DNA of 5,160 bases from Zeimonas sp937903095 (GTDB taxonomy: Bacteria; Pseudomonadota; Gammaproteobacteria; Burkholderiales; Burkholderiaceae_E): positions 1 through 5,160 of the forward strand of contig CALCZN010000012.1 of assembly GCA_937903095.1 (NCBI GenBank), given 5' to 3'. The position numbers and the translations under genes were made by a program. The notes below the pieces were generated by a model. That model ran no database searches and had not been told where the DNA came from. It was given only the letters and a program-made list of their open reading frames with translations. Of the stretch, positions 1 through 5,160 are shown piece after piece; within the stretch, counting starts at the first letter, position 1; each line of letters begins with the position of its first letter.

Positions 1-1
1 C

Positions 2-430
2 GGCAGCAACTACCCGGTGCTCGACGTGGTCGACGGCGGGCTGGTCGAGCGCGAAGTGCCGATGCTCAACGCGCTGAACGAAGTGCTGCGCGACGACTAC
101 ATCAAGGACTCGATCGCCGGCGTGAACCGCTGGAACCGCGTCATCGAGAAGGCGGGCATCCCGTTCCGCCTGAAGGTGCCGCACAAGGCCTTCAACCGGC
201 ACATCGGCACGCTCGCCGGGCTGCGCGTCTCGCCCGAAGGCAAGGTGGTGTCCGAAGCCGAGTGGAAAGCGCACGAGAACGAGTGGCTGCCGAGCGCCGA
301 AGACCGCGCCTTCGTCGCGTCGCTGATGGGGCGCGTCGTCGAGCCGGGCAAGTTCGCCGGCTGGATCGCGCCGCCGGTGATGGGCATCAACCGCCAGCCG
401 ATCGACTTCGAATACGTGCGTTTCAACTGA
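2..430 (+). CDS. boxB: Benzoyl-CoA 2,3-epoxidase oxygenase subunit BoxB, C-terminal part
   Basis: This is the last 142 codons of a gene whose start lies before the window; the open frame runs from base 2 to a TGA at 428-430. BoxB is the diiron oxygenase that, with BoxA, converts benzoyl-CoA to the 2,3-epoxide using O2 and NADPH in the cytoplasm (aerobic box pathway). The fragment matches the remembered C-terminus of BoxB almost throughout: the IPFRLKVPHKAFNR stretch, an EDRAFVASLMGRVVEPGKF-type segment, and the terminal INRQPIDFEYVRFN. Full-length BoxB is roughly 470-480 residues, so about 30% is present. The diiron ligands lie in the missing upstream part, so catalytic integrity cannot be judged. 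boxA follows 139 nt downstream on the same strand, as expected for a box operon. A GTG at 17 is an internal valine codon, not a start. Identification is by memory of the family and is strong. Confidence 0.95.
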   Translation, partial: GSNYPVLDVVDGGLVEREVPMLNALNEVLRDDYIKDSIAGVNRWNRVIEKAGIPFRLKVPHKAFNRHIGTLAGLRVSPEGKVVSEAEWKAHENEWLPSAEDRAFVASLMGRVVEPGKFAGWIAPPVMGINRQPIDFEYVRFN

Positions 431-432
431 AG

Positions 433-455
433 CCCGGGAAGGGCGCGCTCCCGGG
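433..455 (+). other. Hairpin just after the boxB stop
   Basis: CCCGGGA (433-439) and TCCCGGG (449-455) form a perfect 7-bp inverted repeat around a 9-nt loop, starting 2 nt after the boxB stop codon. No T-run follows, so it is not a standard intrinsic terminator. It could be an mRNA-stabilising or processing structure, or a partial attenuator that lowers boxA relative to boxB. In DNA this GC-rich, short GC-only stems also arise by chance; its position directly after the stop codon is the main argument for it. Confidence 0.4.
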
Positions 456-459
456 GGCG

Positions 460-540
460 CGTCCGTGACCGGAGGCGTCCGGCTCCGTCCGGGCGCGTCC
501 GCTCCGGCGCGTGCCCGATGGGCGCTCGCCGTCCGGTCCG
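460..540 (+). repeat. CGTCCG-repeat spacer between boxB and boxA
   Basis: The 139-nt gap between boxB and boxA contains CGTCCG five times, starting at 460, 476, 486, 496 and 530, plus a sixth GTCCG at 536. Three copies (476, 486, 496) are spaced exactly 10 bp apart. An 11-bp direct repeat, GGGCGCGTCCG, occurs at 455-465 and 491-501. The frame of boxA stays open through this stretch from a GTG at 465, but the resulting 35 residues are Arg/Ala/Pro-rich and show no family resemblance, so I treat it as non-coding. Function is unknown; it may be slippage-generated low-complexity sequence. Confidence 0.45.
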
Positions 541-555
541 CGATACCGAACGCCC

Positions 556-560
556 AGGAA
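556..560 (+). promoter_or_regulatory. Ribosome binding site of boxA
   Basis: AGGAA ends 9 nt before the ATG at 570. It supports that ATG over the upstream in-frame GTG at 465, and the protein it gives reaches the conserved ferredoxin region after a short leader of about 25 residues, in line with the family. Confidence 0.6.
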
Positions 561-569
561 CTCCCGAAG

Positions 570-1907
570 ATGTCTGCCGTCACCGCCGAACTCGTGCCGC
601 CGTCGTCCGCTCCCGCGAATCCCGCCGGCGATGTCGTCATCCGCCAGCACCTGATCGACCCCGAGATCTGCATCCGCTGCAACACCTGCGAGGAAGCGTG
701 TCCGGTCGGCGCGATCACGCACGACGAGCGCAACTACGTCGTCAAGCCCGACGTCTGCGAAGGGTGCATGGCCTGCGTGCCGCCGTGCCCCACCGGCGCG
801 ATCGACAACTGGAGGCGCATCCTGAAGAGCGCCGCGTATCCGATCGCCGAGCAGTTCCTGTGGGACGAGTTGCCGGACGAGGCGCCGCTGCCCGAAGGCA
901 TTGCCGGCGGCGCGACGTCGAGCCAGGCCGAAGCCGAGGCCACTGCGCAGGCCGAGGCGCTGGTCGCTTCCGCCGCGTCCTTCGGCTCGCCCGAACCGGT
1001 GGCTGCGACGGCCGCGAAGCGTCCGGGCTCGACGATCAAGCCGTGGTCGGCGGCGCATCCGTACGCCAATCTCTACGGACCGAAGAACCCGGTGACGGCC
1101 ACCGTCGTCGGCAACTACCGCGTCACCGAAGCCGACGCGTCGAGCGTCACCCACCACATCGTGCTCGACTTCGGCGCGATGCCCTTTCCGGTGCTCGAAG
1201 GCCAGTCGATCGGCATCGTCGCGCCCGGCGTGGACGCGCGCGGCAAGCCGCATCATCCGCGCCAGTATTCGGTGGCCAGCCCGCGCAATGGCGAGCGCCC
1301 CGGCTACAACAACGCCGCGCTCACCGTGAAGCGGGTCACCGTCGATCACCAGGGCAGGCCGGTGACCGGCGTGTGCTCGAACTACGTCTGCGACCTGAAG
1401 AAGGGCGACACGGTGCAGGTCACCGGTCCCTTCGGCACGTCGTTCCTGATGCCGAACCATCCGCGCTCGAACCTGCTGATGATCTGCACCGGCACCGGCA
1501 GCGCGCCGATGCGCGCGATGACCGAATACCGGCGCCGGCTGCGCGCGAGCGGCAAGTTCGACAGCGGCAGACTGATGCTCTTCTTCGGCGCACGCACCGA
1601 GCAGGAACTGCCGTACTTCGGCCCGCTGATGAAGCTGCCGCGCGACTTCATCGACGTGAATCTCGCGTTCTCGCGCACGCCGGGCCGGCCGAAGCGCTAC
1701 GTGCAGGACCTGCTGCGCGAACGCGCCGCCGACGTGCTCGAGCTGCTGAAGGACGAGAACACCTTCGTCTACGTGTGCGGGCTGAAGAGCATGGAGGAAG
1801 GCGTCGTCACCGCGCTGCGCGACGCGGCCGAGCAGGGCGGTGTGGCGTGGGATGCGCTCGCCGCGAAGCTCGAGCGCGAGGGGCGGCTGCATCTCGAGAC
1901 GTATTGA
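570..1907 (+). CDS. boxA: Benzoyl-CoA 2,3-epoxidase reductase subunit BoxA
   Basis: A 445-residue cytoplasmic reductase that passes electrons from NADPH to BoxB for epoxidation of benzoyl-CoA. The N-terminal ferredoxin domain has two CX2CX2CX3C motifs (Cys34/37/40/44 and Cys63/66/69/73), ligands for two [4Fe-4S] clusters. An Ala/Glu-rich linker (about residues 110-155) leads into a ferredoxin-NADP reductase-like part: FAD motif RQYS at 231-234, a second flavin motif GVCSNY at 267-272, the NADPH-site segment CTGTGSAP at 306-313, FFGAR at 338-342, and C-terminal YVCGLKSMEEG near 401-411. The end, GRLHLETY, matches remembered BoxA proteins. Length is close to, slightly above, the family's roughly 415 residues; the extra lies in the leader and linker. 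The ATG at 570 is chosen for its AGGAA site; the GTG at 465 would add 35 unsupported residues. It is probably co-transcribed with boxB. No frameshift or missing cluster ligand is seen. Confidence 0.96.
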   Translation: MSAVTAELVPPSSAPANPAGDVVIRQHLIDPEICIRCNTCEEACPVGAITHDERNYVVKPDVCEGCMACVPPCPTGAIDNWRRILKSAAYPIAEQFLWDELPDEAPLPEGIAGGATSSQAEAEATAQAEALVASAASFGSPEPVAATAAKRPGSTIKPWSAAHPYANLYGPKNPVTATVVGNYRVTEADASSVTHHIVLDFGAMPFPVLEGQSIGIVAPGVDARGKPHHPRQYSVASPRNGERPGYNNAALTVKRVTVDHQGRPVTGVCSNYVCDLKKGDTVQVTGPFGTSFLMPNHPRSNLLMICTGTGSAPMRAMTEYRRRLRASGKFDSGRLMLFFGARTEQELPYFGPLMKLPRDFIDVNLAFSRTPGRPKRYVQDLLRERAADVLELLKDENTFVYVCGLKSMEEGVVTALRDAAEQGGVAWDALAAKLEREGRLHLETY

Positions 1908-1920
1908 GGCGGGGCACGAT

Positions 1921-1942
1921 GGAGCGACCGTCGTGTCGCTCC
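1921..1942 (+). terminator. Hairpin downstream of boxA, possible terminator
   Basis: GGAGCGAC (1921-1928) and GTCGCTCC (1935-1942) form a perfect 8-bp stem with a 6-nt loop, beginning 13 nt after the boxA stop. The following bases (CCCGAAACAGG) lack a T-run, so intrinsic termination would be weak; it may instead protect the 3' end of the box transcript or mark a Rho-dependent end. It lies at the boundary between the box genes and the toxin-antitoxin module. Confidence 0.5.
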
Positions 1943-1989
1943 CCGAAACAGGTCGGCCAAAGGTGGCATTGCGCCATCAGGCGGACGTG

Positions 1990-2039
1990 GAGTAATCTTA
2001 CTCTCGTCTTACTCAATTCGCCGTACATTCGCCGTACCC
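1990..2039 (+). promoter_or_regulatory. Probable vapBC operator/promoter with 11-bp-phased repeats
   Basis: The 153-nt gap before vapB holds a palindrome, GAGTAA-TC-TTACTC (1990-2003). From 1996 there are four consecutive 11-bp units: TCTTACTCTCG, TCTTACTCAAT, TCGCCGTACAT and TCGCCGTACCC. Put differently, TCTTACTC occurs at 1996 and 2007, and ATTCGCCGTAC is perfectly tandem at 2016-2026 and 2027-2037. Spacing near one helical turn places every unit on the same DNA face. AbrB-fold antitoxins with their VapC partners commonly bind repeated or palindromic sites ahead of their own operon, so autoregulation is the likely role. No strong -35/-10 pair stands out; TTGCGC (1969-1974) with TAATCT (1993-1998) is a weak candidate that would overlap the palindrome. 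Confidence 0.55.
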
Positions 2040-2060
2040 GATTGCGTCGACCCTGCTGCC

Positions 2061-2333
2061 ATGACCCAGGAAACCACTCGCCTGTCGTCGAAAGGCCAGA
2101 TCGTTCTTCCGAAATCGGTCCGGCAAGACCGCAACTGGCCGCCGGGAACCGAATTCCGGATCGAATCTTTCGAGGATGGAATCCTGTTGCGTCCCGTCAA
2201 GCCGTTTCCGGCGACGACGCTCGAAGACGTCATCGGAATCATCGGGTACCAGGGTCCGAGGCGTTCGCTCCAGGATATGGAAGACGCGATCGCGAAGGGC
2301 GTGAAGGAAGGGCGTGATCGCGGTCGATACTAA
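2061..2333 (+). CDS. vapB: AbrB/MazE-fold antitoxin VapB
   Basis: A 90-residue antitoxin that neutralises the VapC RNase encoded next to it and probably represses their shared promoter. Residues 7-46 form a typical swapped-hairpin AbrB/SpoVT DNA-binding domain: RLSSKGQIVLPKSVR followed by PPGTEFRIESFEDGILLRP. The C-terminal part (about 50-90), with a predicted helix around SLQDMEDAIAKGVKE, is the usual toxin-binding tail. The ATG at 2061 fits because the conserved LSSKGQ motif normally begins a few residues after the start; no clear Shine-Dalgarno precedes it, which is odd for an antitoxin expected to be made in excess. The last 20 nt overlap vapC. The DNA is less GC-rich than its neighbours (about 58-62% in two 60-base lines counted by hand, against about 75% in one boxA line), consistent with separate acquisition. 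The family assignment is strong; the symbol is generic. Confidence 0.92.
   Translation: MTQETTRLSSKGQIVLPKSVRQDRNWPPGTEFRIESFEDGILLRPVKPFPATTLEDVIGIIGYQGPRRSLQDMEDAIAKGVKEGRDRGRY
2304..2312 (+). promoter_or_regulatory. Ribosome binding site of vapC inside vapB
   Basis: AAGGAAGGG lies within the last codons of vapB just before the GTG at 2314. The AAGGA core ends 5 nt before that codon. It fixes the vapC start at 2314 and suggests toxin translation is coupled to that of the antitoxin. Confidence 0.65.
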
Positions 2334-2703
2334 CGTCGTCGTCCGCCTGCTCACGAACGACGATCACGACCAGGCACGACGCGCGGCCGCCGTGTTCGAG
2401 GCGAACGAGATCCTGCTTTCCAGGACGGTATTGCTCGAAACGGAATGGGTGCTGCGCTTCAGCTACGAAGCGGGCCGGCACGAAATCCATCGCGGTCTTG
2501 CCGCGGTGTTGGGCATGCCTCGTGTCGTGGTCGAGGCACCCCGGCAGGTTTCGCTGGCTCTCGAGTGGTTTCGGCACGGGCTCGATTTCGCCGATGCGCT
2601 GCACCTCGCATCGGCCGCTGATGTCGAACGCTTCGTTACGTTCGACCGGAAACTCGCCCGGCGATCAGGCTCGCTCGCAGCTGTCCCGGTCGAGACGCTC
2701 TGA
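2314..2703 (+). CDS. vapC: PIN-domain ribonuclease toxin VapC
   Basis: A 129-residue PIN-domain endoribonuclease, the toxin of the pair; VapC enzymes cut tRNA or rRNA with Mg2+/Mn2+ when released from the antitoxin. The acidic active-site residues are all visible: Asp5 in MIAVDTNVVVRLL, Glu42 in VLLETEWVLR, Asp94 in DFADALHLA (with Asp91 nearby) and Asp111 in FVTFDRKLA. Length is typical and the frame is intact, so the toxin looks functional. The start is a GTG overlapping the vapB end by 20 nt, with a strong purine-rich ribosome site. No other start fits, because Asp5 must lie on the first beta strand. It converges on dctM, whose stop lies 66 nt away. RNA target cannot be inferred from the sequence. 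Confidence 0.94.
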   Translation: MIAVDTNVVVRLLTNDDHDQARRAAAVFEANEILLSRTVLLETEWVLRFSYEAGRHEIHRGLAAVLGMPRVVVEAPRQVSLALEWFRHGLDFADALHLASAADVERFVTFDRKLARRSGSLAAVPVETL

Positions 2704-2715
2704 GGCACGCCTTCT

Positions 2716-2733
2716 TCTACAGGATCTACAGGA
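2716..2733. repeat. 9-bp tandem direct repeat after vapC
   Basis: TCTACAGGA is repeated twice without a gap (2716-2724, 2725-2733), in the 66-nt space between the convergent ends of vapC and dctM. It may be a slippage duplication or a relic at the edge of the toxin-antitoxin insertion; no matching copy was noticed on the other side of vapBC. The rest of this gap has only a short CGCG-TTT-CGCG stem (2745-2755) and no convincing terminator for either operon. Confidence 0.6.
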
Positions 2734-2769
2734 AAGCGTCGCCCCGCGTTTCGCGCGCGCCGCTCCGAT

Positions 2770-4074
2770 TCAACGATAGATCAGCGTCGGCAACCAGGTC
2801 GTCAGCGGCGGCCAGTAGCTCGCCACCATCAGCGCCGCCACCGCTGCCGCGACGAAGGGCAGGATCGCCCGCCCCACCACGCCCAGCGGCAGCTTCGCGA
2901 TTCCGCAGGCGACGAACAGGCAGATGCCCACCGGCGGCGTCAGCATGCCGATCGCGAGGTTGACCACCATCAGCACGCCGAAGTGCATCGGGTCGACGCC
3001 CATCAGCATGGTGAGCGGCGCGAGCACGGGCACCAGCAGGATCAGCGCGGCGGTGGTCTCGAGCACGCAGCCGACGATGAGCAGGCCGGCCATCACGAGC
3101 AGCAGCACGCCCCAGGGAGGGAGCGCCATCGAGGTGATCGCACCCTGCACCAGCAGCGCGGTCTGCTGCATGGCGACCAGCCAGGTGAACACTTTCGCCA
3201 TCGCGATGATGAAGAGGATCGTCGCCGCGATCACCTGCGACTCGACGATGAGTCCGGGCAGTTCGCGCCAGGTGAGCTGCCGGTTCACGAAGATCGCCAC
3301 CAGCAGCGCGTAGAACACCGCCAGTGCCGCCGCCTCCGTGACGGTGACGATCCCGCTGAGGATGCCGCCCAGCACGATCACCGGCGCGCCGAGCGACCAG
3401 ATCGCCTGGCGCAGCGACGCCAGCACGTAGCGCAGCGAGAACGGCCGGCGCGTGCCGTAGCCGTGGCGCAGCGCTTTCCAGATCGCCACGCCCATGAACG
3501 ACAGGCCGAACAGCAGCCCCACCATCATGCCGCCGGCGAACAGCTCGGCGATCGAGACGTTGGTGAGAAAGCCGTAGATGATCATCGGGATCGACGGCGG
3601 AATGATCACGCCGATCGCCCCGCCGGCCGCGACCAGCGCGGCCGAGAAGGCCGGCGGATAGCCCTGGCGCACCAGCGCGGGGATCGCCACCGCGCCGAGC
3701 GCCGCGGTGTCGGCGGCGGCCGAGCCCGAGATGCCGGCGAAGAACATCGAGGCGACGATCACCGCGCAGGCGAGCCCGCCCGGCGCCCAGCCGACCAGCG
3801 AGTCGGAGAAGTCGATCAGCTGCTGCGAGATGCCGCCGCGCTCCATGATCGAGCCGGCGAGCATGAACAGCGGCACCGCGAGCAGGTCGAAGGAGTCGAC
3901 GCCGGCGAAGAGCAGCTGGACGATCGTCTGACCCAGCCCCGCGGTGTCGATCCCGGGCGGAAAGACGCCCGGCGCGAGGATCAGGCCGATCGCGGGCAGG
4001 CCGATAGCCAGCGCGATCGGCAGCCCGAGCGCGATGAGCAGGAACAGGCCACCGAACAGCAGCGTGACGATCAT
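2770..4074 (-). CDS. dctM: TRAP transporter large permease subunit, DctM family
   Basis: A 434-residue, very hydrophobic inner-membrane protein that forms the transport channel of a TRAP system, driving uptake of a substrate delivered by the periplasmic binding protein with an ion gradient, usually Na+. Family motifs in order: SFDLLAVPLFMLAGSIM (61-77), FAGISGSAAADTAALG (112-127), GVIIPPSIPMIIYG (155-168), TVTEAAA (244-250) and NLAIGMLTPPVGICLF (372-387). The two PP-containing re-entrant segments, in each half of the protein, are typical of the DctM fold. Length fits the family's about 425-435. The ATG at 4074 overlaps the dctQ stop as ATGA and has no evident ribosome site, so translation is probably coupled to dctQ. 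The same frame stays open 53 codons further upstream, but that part overlaps dctQ and is Arg-rich, so it was rejected. Substrate unknown; the symbol is a family label. Confidence 0.95.
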   Translation of the reverse strand: MIVTLLFGGLFLLIALGLPIALAIGLPAIGLILAPGVFPPGIDTAGLGQTIVQLLFAGVDSFDLLAVPLFMLAGSIMERGGISQQLIDFSDSLVGWAPGGLACAVIVASMFFAGISGSAAADTAALGAVAIPALVRQGYPPAFSAALVAAGGAIGVIIPPSIPMIIYGFLTNVSIAELFAGGMMVGLLFGLSFMGVAIWKALRHGYGTRRPFSLRYVLASLRQAIWSLGAPVIVLGGILSGIVTVTEAAALAVFYALLVAIFVNRQLTWRELPGLIVESQVIAATILFIIAMAKVFTWLVAMQQTALLVQGAITSMALPPWGVLLLVMAGLLIVGCVLETTAALILLVPVLAPLTMLMGVDPMHFGVLMVVNLAIGMLTPPVGICLFVACGIAKLPLGVVGRAILPFVAAAVAALMVASYWPPLTTWLPTLIYR

Positions 4075-4547
4075 CGGGTGTGTCGGTCTCGCGCCGCCGC
4101 CATGTCGGCCAGGACGTGCACGATGAACACGAGCGAGGCGATCGGGATCACCGCGTACGGAATCGACATCGGGATCTGCAGCGACGCCGACGTGTGCTCG
4201 GCGGCCTTGATCGTATAGGCCGCGCCGAACCACGCGATGAGGCCGAAGCAGGCGAGCGTGAGCAGTTGCAGCGCGAACACCGTCGCGCGCTGGAATGCGG
4301 GGCCGAACCAGTGGCCGATGCCCTGCAATCCGATGAAGCTCGCGCGCTTGTAGGCGACGGTGCCGCCGAGGAAGGTGATCGCCACCAGCAGGTGGCGGCT
4401 GACCTCCTCGGACCAGCCGAGCGAGTCTCCGGCGTAGCGAAACGCCACCTGCGCGAACAGGATCAGGCAGATCGCCGCGCCGATCACCATCAGCAGTTTT
4501 TCCACCGCAGCGTTCAGCGTGCCGCTGACGCGCTGCAATGTGCTCAT
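4071..4547 (-). CDS. dctQ: TRAP transporter small permease subunit, DctQ family
   Basis: A 158-residue inner-membrane protein, the small partner that DctM needs in TRAP transport complexes. Four hydrophobic segments are visible at about residues 18-36, 51-66, 87-106 and 130-148, the standard DctQ topology. Between the first two sits the family hallmark FRYAGDSLGWSEEVSR, including Trp45, Glu47-Glu48 and Arg51. The segment LQIPMSIPYAVIPI before the last helix is also typical. Its stop overlaps the dctM start by 4 nt. dctP ends 49 nt upstream; that gap contains a 10-bp perfect palindrome, GGCGATCGCC (4587-4596), directly after the dctP stop, and a GGGGCGG stretch that is at best a weak ribosome site. 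TRAP operons often make more binding protein than permease, which this gap could allow, but the sequence does not prove it. Confidence 0.93.
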   Translation of the reverse strand: MSTLQRVSGTLNAAVEKLLMVIGAAICLILFAQVAFRYAGDSLGWSEEVSRHLLVAITFLGGTVAYKRASFIGLQGIGHWFGPAFQRATVFALQLLTLACFGLIAWFGAAYTIKAAEHTSASLQIPMSIPYAVIPIASLVFIVHVLADMAAARDRHTR

Positions 4548-4596
4548 CGGCGCCGCCCCGGTTGCTGCTGCCGCAGTCGCTGCCTGGGCGATCGCC

Positions 4597-5160
4597 TCAC
4601 TGCACTTCCGCGCGGATCTGCTCGACGAGCTTCTTCGTGTCGCCCGACAGCGAGTCGATCACCGGCTGCGTCGCCTTGCGGAAGGCCGCGAGGTCGGGGT
4701 TCTCGTCGACCTGCATGCCGGCCGCCTTCAGCTCGGCGAGCTGCTGGCGTTCGTTGTCGCGGATGTATCTGCGCCCTTCGAGCGCGGCCGTGTGCGCGCA
4801 TTCGGTGACCGCCGCGCGCTGGTCGGCGGGAAGGCCGTCGACAAAGCGCTTGTTGGCGACGAACACGAGCGCCGAATACACGTGGCGCGTGAGCGACAGG
4901 TATTTCTGCCCCGCCTCGGGCAGCTTGGCCGCGTGGATGACGGCGATCGGATTCTCCTGGCCGTCGATGACGCCCTGCTGCAGCTGGGTGAAGATCGGCC
5001 AGGCCATCGGCGTGGGGTTCGCGCCGAGCGCGCGCCAGATCGCCAGGTGCGTGGGCGCCTCCATCGTGCGGATCTTCAGCCCCTTCAGGTCCGACGGATC
5101 CTTCACGTCGCGCTTCGAGTTGGTGACGTTGCGAAAGCCGTTGTCGAGGAAGGCGAGCGC
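4597..5160 (-). CDS. dctP: TRAP transporter solute-binding protein, DctP family, C-terminal part
   Basis: The last 187 codons of a periplasmic binding protein whose start, and presumably signal peptide, lie beyond the right edge of the window. It captures the substrate and hands it to DctQM. Residue numbers count from the window edge. Recognisable family features: FLDNGFRNVTNSKR (4-17), the DLKGLKIR segment (24-31) ending in the Arg that in characterised DctP proteins pairs with the substrate carboxylate (Arg31; codon at 5068-5070), ALGANPTPM (44-52), and LQQGVIDGQENP (60-71). The C-terminus is charged and helical, ending in IRAEVQ. The typical full length is about 320-340 residues, so over half is present. 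The conserved Arg suggests an organic-acid substrate; which one cannot be told. A GTG at 5106 is an internal valine codon. The gene precedes dctQ and dctM in transcription order. Confidence 0.94.
   Translation of the reverse strand, partial: ALAFLDNGFRNVTNSKRDVKDPSDLKGLKIRTMEAPTHLAIWRALGANPTPMAWPIFTQLQQGVIDGQENPIAVIHAAKLPEAGQKYLSLTRHVYSALVFVANKRFVDGLPADQRAAVTECAHTAALEGRRYIRDNERQQLAELKAAGMQVDENPDLAAFRKATQPVIDSLSGDTKKLVEQIRAEVQ

Noticed and set aside
423..1892. 489-codon open frame on the minus strand opposite boxA
   Set aside because: It is antisense to a clearly identified gene, its translation is Arg/Ala/His-rich without family motifs, and such shadow frames are common in GC-rich DNA.
2286..2293. 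GCGATCGC octamer (also at 4588-4595), resembling the HIP1 repeat
   Set aside because: Only two copies were noticed, and CGATCG is frequent here as a by-product of codon use in GC-rich DNA; not a repeat family.
518..2317. 599-codon plus-strand open frame across boxA and into vapB
   Set aside because: It is a frame-shifted shadow of boxA, extremely Arg-rich, running across the boxA stop and most of vapB; no domain is recognisable.
2745..2755. CGCG-TTT-CGCG as a convergent terminator
   Set aside because: The stem is only 4 bp with no T-run on either strand; expected by chance in this composition.
2983..4218. 411-codon plus-strand open frame opposite dctM
   Set aside because: The translation is His/Arg/Asp/Gln low-complexity, the expected antisense of a hydrophobic, GC-rich membrane protein gene.
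4074..4233. N-terminal extension of DctM by 53 residues
   Set aside because: It lies inside dctQ in another frame, is Arg/Gly-rich, and the hydrophobic DctM N-terminus begins naturally at the ATGA overlap.
4080..4808. 242-codon plus-strand open frame opposite dctQ and dctP
   Set aside because: Antisense shadow, Arg-rich, crossing the dctQ-dctP gap; no motif or ribosome site supports it.
1..5160. CRISPR array, tRNA, rRNA, insertion sequence or phage genes
   Set aside because: No regularly spaced direct repeats of CRISPR size, no cloverleaf or rRNA-like segment, and no transposase or integrase-like frame were seen.

Overview
The window is GC-rich DNA whose genes point to a betaproteobacterium, probably Burkholderiales or Rhodocyclales. 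This rests on remembered similarity of the BoxA and BoxB proteins to those lineages and on codon use; no search was run. All seven protein-coding genes found belong to known families. I do not see a convincing undescribed system. The most unusual DNA is the repeat-rich promoter region in front of a toxin-antitoxin pair.

Positions 2-1907 (+): the end of boxB and a complete boxA. Together they encode benzoyl-CoA 2,3-epoxidase, the oxygen-dependent step of the aerobic CoA-thioester ('box') route for benzoate. BoxA passes electrons from NADPH through FAD and two iron-sulfur clusters to the diiron oxygenase BoxB. A 139-nt spacer with a hairpin and a repeated CGTCCG motif separates the genes. A perfect 8-bp hairpin follows boxA.

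Positions 1908-2769: a less GC-rich island holding a type II toxin-antitoxin module, vapB (AbrB/MazE-fold antitoxin) and vapC (PIN-domain RNase toxin), overlapping by 20 nt. Its upstream region has a palindrome and four 11-bp-phased repeat units, likely an autoregulatory operator. A 9-bp tandem repeat lies just after vapC.

Positions 2770-5160 (-): a TRAP transporter operon read right to left: dctP (binding protein, 5' end outside the window), dctQ (small membrane subunit), dctM (large membrane subunit). dctQ and dctM overlap by 4 nt. It converges on vapBC. Its substrate, an organic acid in most of the family, cannot be read from the sequence. A link to benzoate uptake is possible but rests only on proximity, and vapBC lies between the two operons.
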